Shown here: one piece after another, positions 22,975-35,770 of the stretch
Layout of the letters: each line of letters begins with the position of its first letter
How positions within the stretch are numbered: position 1 is the stretch's first letter
Origin: Rutidosis leptorrhynchoides
Lineage: Eukaryota > Streptophyta > Magnoliopsida > Asterales > Asteraceae
DNA length: 64,000 nucleotides
Assembly (NCBI RefSeq): GCF_046630445.1
Contig: NC_092334.1
Span: forward strand, 192,454,501-192,518,500
Reading direction: 5' to 3'
Made by a program: the position numbers and the translations under genes
Notes under the pieces: model-generated
Database searches by the model: none
The model's input: the letters and a program-made list of their open reading frames with translations, nothing else
Told to the model about the DNA's origin: nothing

Positions 22975-24251
22975 TGTCACTCCCCCAGTTAGGGCCTGGG
23001 CAAAATGTGATTCAATATCATAATACATACCAATATATTATAAAATGAGAACAAATACTATATGAATAAAACCAAATTTGCAGCGGAAGGATTAATAATG
23101 TCGTTACAAGAATTATAAATTGTTCAAATGCAGAAAAGTAAATATTTGATAAGTCTTGATCCTAGCCAAGTAAGTCATCACGTAAGCAGTAGATATAGAG
23201 GTCCTGATCATTCAGTACCTGAGAGAAACATGCTAAAAGTGTCAACCAAAAAGGTTGAGTGAAATTCATAGGTTTAACAAATATGATTGACCGTTTGTTC
23301 TTAGACCACAAGATTTGTTATAAAAGTAGATCACGCAGATCCAAAAGTAGTACTGATTCGTGATATTTTAGACTAAGCGTCTGTTTTGTTGCCCCGATGA
23401 TAAGTTGACAGTACCTTATCACCATGTTTAAATCATTATTAAGTAATACAAAGACATCGCGGTCAAATGTATTGGGGACGTTACTCTCGATAGGCCTACC
23501 CCCAATAATTAAGAATGCCTTATCCTGAAAGCAATTAAAAAATATCACTGTGGGGTCTTAGTAGCATAAGCTAGTCATAGCACAGTTTAAGTTCGTACTT
23601 GTGTCTAAGTTGTTTAAAGTATAAAAGCAGCATGTGTCTCACCCCAGTAAGTATAAAAAGTGCTATAGCAATAAAAGTGGGGCTATGAAAGTCACCTTAG
23701 TAATTCGATGAGATAAAGTAATCCTTAAAGAGGAAGTATGGATGATCGAAGCACGGAATAAGTCAACCTAAGAATAAGTTGAGAATAGTTTAGATGTTTT
23801 GCCCGTATTATGATAAGTGTAAGTATTTTCTTTTATAGTAAGTTTAAAGAAGGTTTATCGTTTTGGAAAGGCTTTTCATACTAGACAAGCTTCCAATCTA
23901 ACACTTTCAATTTAAAATGGCCTTTTCAGGTCATAGGTTTCTGAGCCACATGATCGTTTAACTCGGTAATCCAAACTCTCCGCCTAGACTTTCGAGCGTC
24001 CATCCACTCGAGAAAGATCAAGATCTATACCCATCTAATATACCGTTCCAATACATTTTTAGGTGCGTATAGGAATACAACACTTTAAATACTTTATACA
24101 ATAAGTATTTACTTAAGTTCGATTGTATTATCGTTATTAAGATTGTTTGGTTTTTAAATCCTAATAATAAGTAGGATATATTTAAGTAGGTAAACAAGTG
24201 TTATACATAGAAATTGTGTTTTATGAATGGGTATGTATTAATATCAAGTTA

Positions 24252-24343
<92 letters not shown>

Positions 24344-26165
24344 TATATGTTAAAATATGTATAGTTTAATTTTAAGTTTTATGTCAATATAAGTACCAAT
24401 AATTATCTAAAAATGCTAACAAGTGTTTTATTGATTTCATAACAGTAAGTGATATGTATAAAACATTATAAAAATTTTCTATACATAAATATTAAGTTTT
24501 ATGTATTAAATATTAAATTTTGTTTTATAGCTAAAATACAAATAAATAGATAAACAAGTTTAACAACACATTTTATATTTTTCTTAGGTTCTACTGACCA
24601 AAATAAACTTAGAAAAAATTTATAAATTTTTGTTATGGTGTAAAAGTATTTATTTCTAATTTCTTTTTCGGTTCAAGATAAATCAAAGTTTATAAAGTAA
24701 TAATTAATATATCAACTCAATTAATTCATCTAAAATTTTCGTATGCCTAATATAGTGTATTAAGTTTAGAAAAATTATTTGTACATTTATATTAATAGTT
24801 TAACTATTTAATTCAACTTTTGTATTGTTTTTAGTTTAAATTCAGAATTAAATAGAAATATATAATTATTAATTCTAAAAATAATTTTTATAACTTTATT
24901 ATTAGTTCCTAAGTAATTTTCATTGTTTATTGTAGTCATAAACATGTTATATAATTAAATTATATTTTTCTTTTTAAAACAGATTTTCCGGTACTGTAGC
25001 AAAAGTAGAAGAAAATACAAATTAATTATTTAAAATGACAAATAAATCAAACATAAATTTTTATAATTACTTTTATGACCTAAGAAACAAGCAAAAATTA
25101 TAAAACATAATATATAAAATTGTTTACTATTTATTTCTTCATTATCTATATATACCGAATATAAAAAAGTCAGTTTTTGATTTTTAATAAATATAAATTC
25201 GAATGTATAATTCATAAAAATAATTTTTATAGTCATTAGGATACTTAATACTAATTATCATGTATTTACATTATTTATTATAATTAATTTCGTATTTATT
25301 TGGTATTTAACATAAAACTAGCAGAAAAATATGATAAAAACTAAATAAAAACTATAAAAATAATATAGAGAACTTACAAAAATAATTTTTTGCAGAGGTT
25401 TGAGAGTATGATCTTCAAGTGAGAATTAATTTTTGAAGTGTAAAGGATTTTGAAAGAAATTGCTAGTATTTATAGGTGAAAAGTTGGTATAAAAAAATGT
25501 ATAAAAGAAATAAAAAGAAAAAGAAAAGAAAAATAAAAATATTAATAATTGTATCAGCCCATAATTTGTATTAAATAAAGAAAAGTGTTTTTATAAAGCT
25601 AGATCTAGATCTAGAATAAAATTAAAAAAATAAAAAGCAAAAAGTATTAAATTTTTTTTTTGTTTACTATTCGGCGCTACAGTAACTTTTTTTTTATATA
25701 TATATACATATATATATATATTTTTTTACAATGACTATAACCTTCATTTTTATAAAAGATATCATTGTATAGATTAGTTTTTGTAAGTGGTAACATATTT
25801 ACATAAACTTTACATCTTATAAATATGTATATACTTTTTAGTTATATATAAATATATATGTATATATAACTTTGTCAAGTATAAAGTTTATAAATTTAAC
25901 TAATAAACTTATGTTACTTGATATGAATTTATATGTTGTAAACTTATTTATTTTAAGTATACATTATATAAATTACTTGATAAGTTTAGGTTTCGTTATA
26001 TAATATAAACTTATAGATGTACTTTGTTGAATAATATTTATCCGTTTAACGTTTGTTAGTTTCGTATATATATATAACGACCATTCATTAATACTTAATC
26101 TTTTTTTTTCGGGCATTTTAAATTATACGGAAGAAAATATAGATGAAAAAATGAGGGTCGTTATA
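22975..26165 (-). mobile_element. 5' LTR of the outer chromovirus
   Basis: 3191 bp. On the minus strand it starts TATAACGACCC at 26165 and ends GAGTGACA. It keeps the CA end, while both LTRs of the nested copy end in TA. It contains a long (AT)n tract and another copy of the 76-codon LTR ORF (23318-23548), which I do not call a gene. Confidence 0.9.
24258..24341. repeat. (AT)n microsatellite in LTR
   Basis: About 84 bp of AT dinucleotides at the place homologous to 11036-11115. Confidence 0.98.
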
Positions 26166-26823
26166 GCCTTAATTTGTCACTAAGTAATCTTTGATTGTAA
26201 TTATTGTTCTGGTGACATTGTTTTATGTGTGTTGGTACTTGGTGATCATCCTAAGAATGTCTAGACAAGTTTTAAGATCACAAGTTATTGATTAACACTT
26301 ATGTGTTATGCTTATTCATGATTAAATTGTCATTAAGGTGTAGTTAAGCGTGATTAATCAAGATTAGCGTTTTCATGACCAAAACTCAATTGAGTATGAA
26401 GGCATCTATTCTAAGCGTGTTGAGAAAGGTTTCATGAATTATAGATGTAGGGAAGTGGTCAAACTAAATTTGGTCAAAAATGGTGACAGTGAAATCTACG
26501 GTCGCACTGCGGTTGACCGTGGTGACGACCGTGCAACTTGTTTTCATAAAACTGCATTGCAGATTTAGTCTGGGCTTCTACGGTCAGGAATACGGTCGAC
26601 CGTACCTTTGACCGTGTAACTTTAATGATCTTTATTTTCATTCTGAGTTTTGTTTGATTTGGTCATTTGCAAGATCCAGTATGGATTAGTGAACTTGCAT
26701 GTTTTATGTTAAGATGTCGATCATCACTTATACATACGTATGTGTCATCTTCAAAACATATTCTATGGTTAAGCATCATACTTAACTTTGTCGGTTAGTC
26801 CATTAACCAACATTCAACTAACA
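26166..26823 (-). mobile_element. Truncated 3' LTR of a Ty1/copia element
   Basis: Read on the minus strand, AAAAAGGGGGAGAATGT is followed by TGTTAGTTGAATGTTGG at 26823, the classic Copia polypurine tract and LTR start. The LTR is cut at 26166 by the end of the outer chromovirus, so its own end is not visible. Inside, ACGGTCGACCGT-like palindromes (about 26500-26620) repeat several times. Confidence 0.65.
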
Positions 26824-27158
26824 TTCTCCCCCTTTTTGATGATGACAAACATACAAGTAATGAGAGACATTTTGTTATAAATGCGCAAGTGTTAACATCA
26901 CTTGTATTCATATTTCTCCCCCTTTTGTCGAAGCAAAAAGGTTAGCTCCCCCTAGAACTATGCTCGCCCTTAGAGCAAAGCTCCCCCTTAAATTGTACAT
27001 GGTGGAAAATAATAATTAAAAGCATAACAGACACACATTTTATTCATTAAGGTAGGGTTACACAATATAGATATGCATACATGAAATTATGCATGGAGAA
27101 TACATCATAGAGCGAAAACATTCATAGCATAGGTAGACATTCTTCAAATGACCTTGAC
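26824..27158 (-). other. Copia 3' interior with four polypurine tracts
   Basis: The minus strand has AGGGGGAG-type tracts at 26826-26837, 26916-26926, 26946-26952 and 26981-26989, spaced irregularly. Multiple tracts before the 3' LTR are a feature I associate with SIRE/Maximus Copia elements. The rest (26990-27158) shows no ORF. Confidence 0.55.
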
Positions 27159-27422
27159 CTAGTTCTTGCGGCGAACGTAGTGATGCGTGTCTCTTATGAT
27201 TCCTTCAAGCTTGCTCAGATGTCGTCCGATTTCCAGAACATTCTCGTGAATGACGCTGCTTTGTCCCAAAGTTGAAAGAGACCTGAAATTTGGAGAGTTA
27301 TCAAGAGAAGGTTCAACGAATGGTTTGGTTGATACTCTGCATATTGGATATGACGAGTCTTGAGCAGCATAGTGATAAGTGGTTGATGCTCTGCTTAGTG
27401 ATGAGTGTCTTTTATTTTCCAA
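27159..27422 (-). CDS. 87-codon ORF, possibly the tail of a Copia late ORF
   Basis: Minus-strand ORF that ends 336 bp before the Copia LTR. Ser-rich start, C-terminal part LEIGRHLSKLEGIIRD looks helical, end basic (YVRRKN). SIRE-type elements may carry an env-like late ORF at this position; the placement fits but I see no membrane segment or signal. It could equally be a chance frame in 3' leader sequence. Confidence 0.25.
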   Translation of the reverse strand: MENKRHSSLSRASTTYHYAAQDSSYPICRVSTKPFVEPSLDNSPNFRSLSTLGQSSVIHENVLEIGRHLSKLEGIIRDTHHYVRRKN

Positions 27423-27759
27423 TTTTTTTTCTTCTTTTTCTGTTTTTTTGCAGGTGTATTGAGATGAAGAAGAAGAGGTAGGTGAAGAGAGTAGGGAAGA
27501 AAGATGAAGAGTAGTACAGAATATTATTTAGGGTTTTTTTTTCTTTTTATTTTTTTTTTATTTGAGCCATTGTTATTTATAGTATTATTTGGGCCATTTT
27601 TTTCTCATTTTCTTTCATCATTTATTTAGACCAATTTTTTTGATAATAATTGATCTAAATAATCAATAAAAAATAAAATAATAATTGATTTAATACTGAA
27701 ATTTAACATTCTTTTGACCTCGGTTTAAATCCAGTGTTAAATTTAACGATGTGACAGTG
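27423..27759. other. Upstream region of the UBC gene
   Basis: T-rich sequence with short A/T and GA runs, no ORF. GGGCC at 27590 and 27598 may belong to the promoter. The border with the Copia remnant cannot be placed exactly. Confidence 0.4.
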
Positions 27760-27767
27760 TATATAAA
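27760..27767 (+). promoter_or_regulatory. TATA box of the UBC gene
   Basis: TATATAAA, followed by AGCCCATT and, from 27780, a C/T-rich stretch (TTTCATTTCCTCCTCC) typical of a plant transcription start. It lies about 110 bp before the 5' UTR splice donor. Confidence 0.6.
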
Positions 27768-27877
27768 GCCCATTTGGTTTTCATTTCATTTCCTCCTCCG
27801 GTCATTAGAATTAACACAAATTCTAATCCAAATCCAAATAATAGTAGTAGTAATAACCAGAGGTTAGGATCTTCGAG

Positions 27878-28052
27878 GTGATTACTACTCTTCTTCTTCC
27901 TCAATCATATAATTTTTTTTTTTTTTTTTTTGGAACTGCGGATATTATAAAAAGCAACAGCCACACTCTCTAAAAAGAATAATATTTATTATTCTTTTTC
28001 TCTTCATCAAATATCTAATCTAATATATATTTACAAAGCTGTTGTCTTGCAG
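27878..28052 (+). other. Predicted intron in the UBC 5' UTR
   Basis: Donor GAG|GTGATT and acceptor TTGTCTTGCAG|GAT, T-rich between. A 5' UTR intron just before the start codon is common in plant UBC genes of this group. Predicted from consensus only. Confidence 0.55.
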
Positions 28053-28065
28053 GATCTCTTCAGCG

Positions 28066-30472
<2,407 letters not shown>

Positions 30473-31250
30473 CTGTGCTGCACCCAAAGGTATGAGATGA
30501 GGAAATGGGCTCCTTTTTCTTGTGGTTTTTGGCTCTCTTTTTTCTTAAAATGTGTGGATTGCAGACTCTGAATTATGTGTCTAATTGTAAGATAGACTTG
30601 AAAAAAGGAACATGCCCTCCTTTCCTTGATGGCTATTGTACTTTCAATTTCTATGGGAAAAGATGCTTTACAGAAGATGCATTTGTGGGCTTTTGGTCTA
30701 TGAATGTTTTTTGGGAAATTGGTGAAGATGCCTTCTTATCTGAGAGCTTTTAACGATATGCCCCTGATTTTTCATAATTGCCAATATGCCCCCTGTCCAC
30801 GTACTACGCATGGTGCGTTTTGGTCTGTGCGTGGTGCTTGTCCCTTTGTCGTTGGCATGTTTTATCGGCTACATTAGTTTTTACCCTCAACACGCACCAG
30901 GCAGCACGCAACACGTACAATGTTGGTTTGGTCTGTGCGTGGTGCGTGTTGCACTAGATAAGATCAGATTTTCAGGATTAAATTTTCTTAGATTTTCTAG
31001 ATTTTTTAGGATAACGTAGTTTCACATGATCAATTAGTTTCATTATTCAATTAAGCATATTTCTATATAAAAAATGTCTTTTAATAAAAGCAAATTATGA
31101 GGGTCGAATATGTCATGTTCATGTTCATGCTGAGTGAGAGTTTCAAATGTTTGAAGATTTGATGCTAGATTGTTTCATTACAGATAACTTTCTTGTTTAT
31201 TTGAACCATGTTCGTGACTTCTACATTTTTTTTTTGAATTTAGACGTACT
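30473..31250 (+). other. UBC 3' UTR and downstream flank
   Basis: Following the stop, no credible gene. The first 280 bp are probably 3' UTR. At 30800-30960 a GC-richer block repeats GGTCTGTGCGTGGTGC at 30821 and 30928. An AATAAA at 31083 is the clearest polyadenylation-like motif but seems far for this gene. Confidence 0.45.
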
Positions 31251-31271
31251 AACAATACAATGTGGTCCCGT

Positions 31272-31340
31272 TTGGCTCATGGAATCCAATGGGATTCCGC
31301 CGAAAATGGAATTGGAATCCCATTGGATTCCGTGAGCCAA
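31272..31340. repeat. Near-perfect 27-bp hairpin
   Basis: The left arm TTGGCTCATGGAATCCAATG plus GGATTCC (31272-31298) pairs with 31314-31340, leaving a 15-bp loop. One position is a G-T wobble. It may be a foldback MITE (its outer sequence GTTTGGCTCATGGAAT recalls common plant MITE ends) or a small-RNA hairpin. Confidence 0.85.
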
Positions 31341-31343
31341 CTG

Positions 31344-31756
31344 AGTTTCAAGATTGATGGCGTAGAGTATGTATGGACATTAGAAAACTTCAATGATGCC
31401 TTAGACCTAGTAGACCCAGGGAAGCAATTTTACTATGACATTGTTGATCTTTTCCATAGTCGTGTGTAGTGGTGGAACTTGAACCCGGATACAAATTGGG
31501 CGGGTCTAAAAATTTAATAAATTTTCATTGTTAGCGGGGGTAAACCCAAAAAAAACCTTATTTTCAAGTAAAATATTTTTTTTACTGTAAAATTTTTTCT
31601 TCCCTTAAATCCAGGTGAGGCATATATCCCCTTTCGAGTACACTATATTCCACCACTGGTCGTGTGACAGATCATCTTAGTGATCTCAACATAGGTGAAG
31701 TAATTACTAAGTCCCGCTTTAAAATGTTGTTTAACAAATCGTGTTATTTGTGTTAG
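31344..31756 (+). pseudogene. Broken reading frame of unknown origin, split by a MITE
   Basis: A frame (SFKIDGVEYVWTLENF...) is open from the hairpin to 31466, stops inside the MITE at 31467-31658, and is in register again after it (TDHLSDLNIGEVITK...) to a TAG at 31754. The two parts meet in frame when the insert and one duplicate are ignored. I do not recognise the protein. It could be a decayed gene piece or a captured fragment; no start or splice sites identify a gene. Confidence 0.35.
31459..31666. mobile_element. Non-autonomous hAT-like MITE with 8-bp TSD
   Basis: A 192-bp element (31467-31658) with imperfect ends TAGTGGTGGAA / TTCCACCACTG, flanked by GTCGTGTG at 31459-31466 and 31659-31666. 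The 8-bp duplication and CAGTG-type end suit the hAT superfamily. No ORF. Confidence 0.85.
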
Positions 31757-31854
31757 TCACCTCCTCATGTTAAGAAAATATATGACATTATGTACAACAA
31801 TATAACGTGTCTTGAAACTGCAACAAATAATTCTGATTATGTGCTTGTAATAGA

Positions 31855-32158
31855 GGTACTTCCAAGGGCGGACCAAAGAAGAGGCAAGGTGGGGCGCCCG
31901 CCCTCAATGGATTTCCAATTTTTAGTGCAAATTTTTTCGGTTTTTCGATTTTGCCCCGGTGAAATTTTTTTTGCCCCAAACCCTTCATATTTTGCCCCAA
32001 AACCTTCGTATTTTGCCCAAAAAACCTCCAAATTTTCCTCAAAAAACTCTATTTTGCCCCAAAACTTCCATATTTTTCAAAAAATATACGTACGTTTTAA
32101 TTTTTTTTTTTTTTTACCCCCAGTGAAAAATTTTCCTGAATCCGCCACTGGGTACTTC
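31855..32158. mobile_element. Second hAT-like MITE with 8-bp TSD
   Basis: A 288-bp element (31863-32150), ends CAAGGGCGGA and TCCGCCACTG, flanked by GGTACTTC at 31855-31862 and 32151-32158. The interior has degenerate repeats of TTTTGCCCCAAAACCT, so ORFs read through it are artefacts. Confidence 0.85.
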
Positions 32159-32331
32159 AGTTCGTGTGTCACATGTAAGCTAAGGGGATGTGTTAGAACG
32201 TAAAATGATATTCTATGAGAGAAGAATATAGTGGCATTCAATCAATATAATCGAAGAACCATATATACTATGAGTGCGCATATAATACATATATATACAT
32301 ACAAAGTTCATGTCGATTATTATAATTCAAC

Positions 32332-33173
32332 TAAGACCGATTGTAGTACAATGTGATCGGAGCAAAATAGCCACCATCACGCCTCCATCGCGCCCCTGTG
32401 CGGCGTGATGGAGCTCAAAAATGTTAGGCGAGATGGGTTGATCACGGAGGAAGTATTTGACGTTCGAGGGTGTTGATTGGTGGGGATACCTGCACAGTGC
32501 ACACATGACCGTTACTAGCTTGTATCCGTTGCCCAATTTTTCAAATAAAATGAATTTCAATTTTATAAACAATAAATTTTATCCGTTGCCCAAAGAAGTG
32601 GAGAGGCGAAACAGTGTTATGGATGCAATTGTAGAGGAAGAACGAACACGATCGTCAATGGAAGTCATAAAATTATTTAAACTTAATTTAGCCGATATCG
32701 CCGATCCGAAAAAAGGAAATCTGCTTTAAGGTTCAAGAAAAAGATGGCCGAGAAATACAAAGATTATATCGAGCTTTCAAGTGATGACGAGTAATTTATA
32801 TCTTATTATAAACGTACATTTTAAGTTCTAGGAATTTAATAAAGTAATTGTATTAGGATTTTTAAATTATCGTAATTTTTAATATTTAGGACTTTAATAA
32901 ATTGTAATGGTTTGCTTTTTATTAATTTAAGTGTGTTTTTATAATTTTTTATTATTTAAGTATGTAATATTTTTATAACAAACAAGTTAAAAAAATAAAT
33001 CAAACTAAAATGAAAAATAAATTAAAATAGTGGGACCAATTTAACTCATCACACAATCATCACGCCCACCACTACAAACTCCATCACGTCATCACCTTTG
33101 CCAAATCAACACTATACCCTACAAAAACCCTCCATCACGCCCCATCACTCCATCACCACTAAAAATGGTCTAA
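32332..33173. mobile_element. PIF/Harbinger-like derivative with TAA TSD
   Basis: The inner ends GACCGATTGTAGT (32335) and CTAAAAATGGTC (33170) are imperfect inverted repeats, flanked by TAA on both sides. Near both ends the sequence is made of CATCACGCC / GGCGTGATGG phrases. Length is about 836 bp, so it is not autonomous. It contains the protein remnant at 32592-32793. Confidence 0.65.
32592..32793 (+). pseudogene. C-terminal protein remnant in the Harbinger-like element
   Basis: The plus strand reads EVERRNSVMDAIVEEERTRS and, after a one-base shift near 32728, a basic end KKKMAEKYKDYIELSSDDE with stop at 32791-32793. An acidic SSDDE tail after a basic helix resembles the Myb/SANT-like second protein of plant PIF/Harbinger elements, but I cannot confirm it. 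It is short and frameshifted. Confidence 0.35.
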
Positions 33174-34144
33174 GGTGGATCTGTTATGCTCGGTATATTT
33201 CATTGAAACTAATATATGCATGTATGTATGCCATTGAACTGTCGAACAGTGGGAATGTGGAACCAAAGCCTAAACATCAACTTTGTCATAAACTTCACTG
33301 TATTTGTTATCATTTGATGCAAGTTGCTATATTTGTTATCACTAGTTATTTGTATAGTTATCACTGGTTAGTAACGACCTTTTTTCTATATTTGTATGCA
33401 TACTGAAGTTGTAAGCGTTTCAATTTGTAGCCACTTGATTCAAATTCAGTACCCAAGTTCGGCATCTTGGTACTCAACCGTTACCACTTCTTTAGTACGG
33501 AAACCTTTTTCACCAAAATCTACGACCGTCAAAATCTAGGAACCGAAACCGAAACCTAATATTTATCTAGCGGTTCGGTTTTTGATACCGATACGGTTTC
33601 AGTTTGGTTTAAGATACATCATTGTTGATAGGATACTTGACTTTGAGACGAATTCATTACCTTATGGGATGTTGCTTACCAACATATTTCGTTTTTTTAA
33701 TATTACCACTAATGGTATATCTTACAATGTGCCGACCGTACACGCTTTTTAAGCATCTAGAGTAGTTGGTATGTTTATTATTTGTGTTTTAGATGTTTGT
33801 TTTAATAGTTTAATGAAAATTATTTGTTGTCATTAATGATATTTAACTAGAAATAGTTCGGACCGCGCGTTGCGGCGGTTGCATTTGAATATACGTTGTT
33901 TGGTACATATCTATTGTATCAGACGATATTTATGTATAAAATGCCTACGTATTTCTGAAAGTAACGTTCTTTTTATCGATTCTTTCTCTTCTCTGTTTAT
34001 ATCAAAACCAAATAATGACACCATGATGCATTATAGTGTTTTTTCTTTAACTCTCCATAAGGAAAACAAATATACCTATGGTACGCGCGTTGTGTTGGAA
34101 CATTTTTTAACGCCTTTTATGAAACTAATGTTAAGCGAGAACTA
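33174..34144. other. Intergenic, scattered repeat-like sequence
   Basis: No gene found. 33530-33620 has repeated CGGTTTCGGTTT / AACCGAAACC phrases. 33862-33880 has a compact GC palindrome (CCGCGCGTTGCGGCGG) in otherwise AT-rich DNA, a type of motif often near transposon ends, but no partner end was found. The ORF at 33870-34145 has no recognised features. Confidence 0.4.
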
Positions 34145-34255
34145 AGAAAACAATTGTGGAAAAAAGGAAAGAAATGGGGCAAGAGGACTCGAACTCAGGT
34201 CTATTCCACTAAAAACTAATGTGCTTACCACTTCCTCTAACTATCCACTTAATAT
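34145..34255 (-). mobile_element. SINE-like tRNA-derived unit
   Basis: The minus strand has an A-box-like TAGTTAGAGGAAGTGGTAAGC (34222-34242) and a B box GAGTTCGAGTCCT (34183-34195). It abuts the LTR starting at 34260. The middle does not fold as a tRNA. Confidence 0.4.
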
Positions 34256-34686
34256 AATTTGTAACGACCAGGCTTTTTCGACTTGCTTTTGTGCCTTGTG
34301 TTTTTGCGAAACTGCGTATTTGTGCGTACTGTGTTACTTTATACTCTGGAAACTTGATGTACGTGGTTTACTTCCATTTATATGTTAAAACGTGCCTTAG
34401 AGTACGTAGGATACATAACTTGATCATTGGAAGCCTTTATAACTGTTAGTGTTATTTGACGTTTCGAATAAACCGCGAACTTGCGCGCACGTTTAACTTT
34501 TGTCATAATCGGAATATTATGACTGCGAAATATTAATTATTATTTTATAATATAATAATAATTACCTGGGTTTTTGGATGCTTAATTACGCGTAGTAATT
34601 TAATTATGCACAATAGTTAGTCTTGTTGGACTTTCTACCTTGTTGGGCTCAAGCCCACCCTACTCTAGCTAGTGACCCAATTAATT

Positions 34687-34839
34687 AGCCCTTGTCCATG
34701 TCATCAATCCTTGTCAAATTCCTTACTTATAAATACTAGCCCTTGTCCATGTCATCAATCCTTGTCAAATTCCTTGCTTATAAATACTAGCCCTTGTCCA
34801 TGTCATCAATCCTTGTCAAATTCCTTGCTTATAAATACT
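34687..34839 (+). repeat. Three tandem 51-bp units, each with a TATA box
   Basis: The unit starts AGCCCTTGTCCATGTCATCA and ends in TTATAAATACT; starts at 34687, 34738 and 34789. TATAAATA occurs at 34728, 34779 and 34830. This triples the probable LTR core promoter. Confidence 0.9.
34728..34837 (+). promoter_or_regulatory. Three candidate TATA boxes in the LTR
   Basis: TATAAATA at 34728-34735, 34779-34786 and 34830-34837, identical and 51 bp apart. CTCTCATTC and CACACACACTTG follow the last, leader-like. Confidence 0.55.
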
Positions 34840-35765
34840 AGCCATTTACCTCTCATTCAAATCACTTGCTCATTTGGTTTTCACACACACTTGTTCTTTC
34901 TTTCTTCCCTTTCTAGTATTGCTTGTTGACGACCTTTCGGACCGACTTACTACTTGCGTACTTTCATTACCGACTTTACCGCTTTTATCACTGTGAGTTA
35001 TAGCATTCCCTTTTTACTTTAACTTATTTTGGGAACTGAGAATACATGCGGATTTTATGTTTTACATACTAGGCACGAGTACTTAAACTTATATATGTGT
35101 GGGTTATACAACGGCATAAACATTCCCTTTAGCTCGGTAACGTTTAATCATTGGTTTTTGAACCATGAACGCGAATCTTAGATATGGATCCATAGTGTTT
35201 GACATCCCCACTCGGGCTAGTCGCGCTAGCATTTAACGAGTGTTTAATACTTCGTAGACATACGCACTTGCCAGGTGTACTTTCAGGGGGTATAAACGTT
35301 AAGTTAGTTACCGAGTGCCCACGGTTATACATATACTTTATCATACTGATTTGAATTACTGATTTGAAACGCTTGTTTGAAGCACTGAAATCTCGTGGCC
35401 TACATTACATTACTGAATACAAACAAACTATAGCTCACCAACATTCGTGTTGACTTTTTAAGCATGTATTTCTCAGGTGTTTAGACGTTGTTGCTTCTGC
35501 TGTTAGCCTTGATGTTCTAGTCTCGGTGTATAGACTTGCTGTTACAGACTTGCTGTGTTAGACTTCCGCTGCATTACTTAGAGATGTCTCAAGTATGAAA
35601 CTTTTACTTTGCATTCCCAACTTATGTTATTTTCAAAACAATAGCTTTGTAATGACCTTAGTATCATGTACTCATGTTAATGTTTCCTATTCATCTTTTG
35701 TAAAACGTTATCTGTTCATGAATGCAAAACTGGTTTTCAAACAGCATATAGTGTTTGACCTTGTA

Positions 35766-35770
35766 ATGAT
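35766..35770. repeat. Target-site duplication ATGAT, left copy
   Basis: ATGAT before the LTR start and again at 48891-48895. Confidence 0.93.

Larger units (their letters stand above)
21379..26165 (-). mobile_element. Outer chromovirus, 5' half (continues at 8511-9167)
   Basis: Minus-strand order from the right: 5' LTR 26165-22975, primer site, 301-codon ORF, gag start, then the insertion of the nested element. Its remaining gag lies at 9167-8511 and ends abruptly at a junction with another retroelement; pol and the 3' LTR are gone. The left terminus is therefore a deletion rather than an element end, and no target duplication can be assigned. Confidence 0.9.
34260..35770 (+). mobile_element. 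5' LTR (first part) of an old internally deleted chromovirus
   Basis: Starts TGTAACGACCAGGC and matches 54198-54528 (its 3' LTR) with about 3% differences over the shared 330 bp. It is split at 35770 by the element at 35771-48890 and resumes at 48896-48942, giving an LTR of about 1.56 kb with TG..CA ends. Confidence 0.88.

Noticed and set aside
30505..30753. 82-codon ORF after the UBC stop
   Set aside because: Lies in the probable UBC 3' UTR, hydrophobic by T-richness, no homology recognised.
34183..34242. Possible tRNA gene on the minus strand (also 29832-29889)
   Set aside because: A and B boxes are present but no acceptor stem or anticodon arm can be folded; SINE heads fit better.
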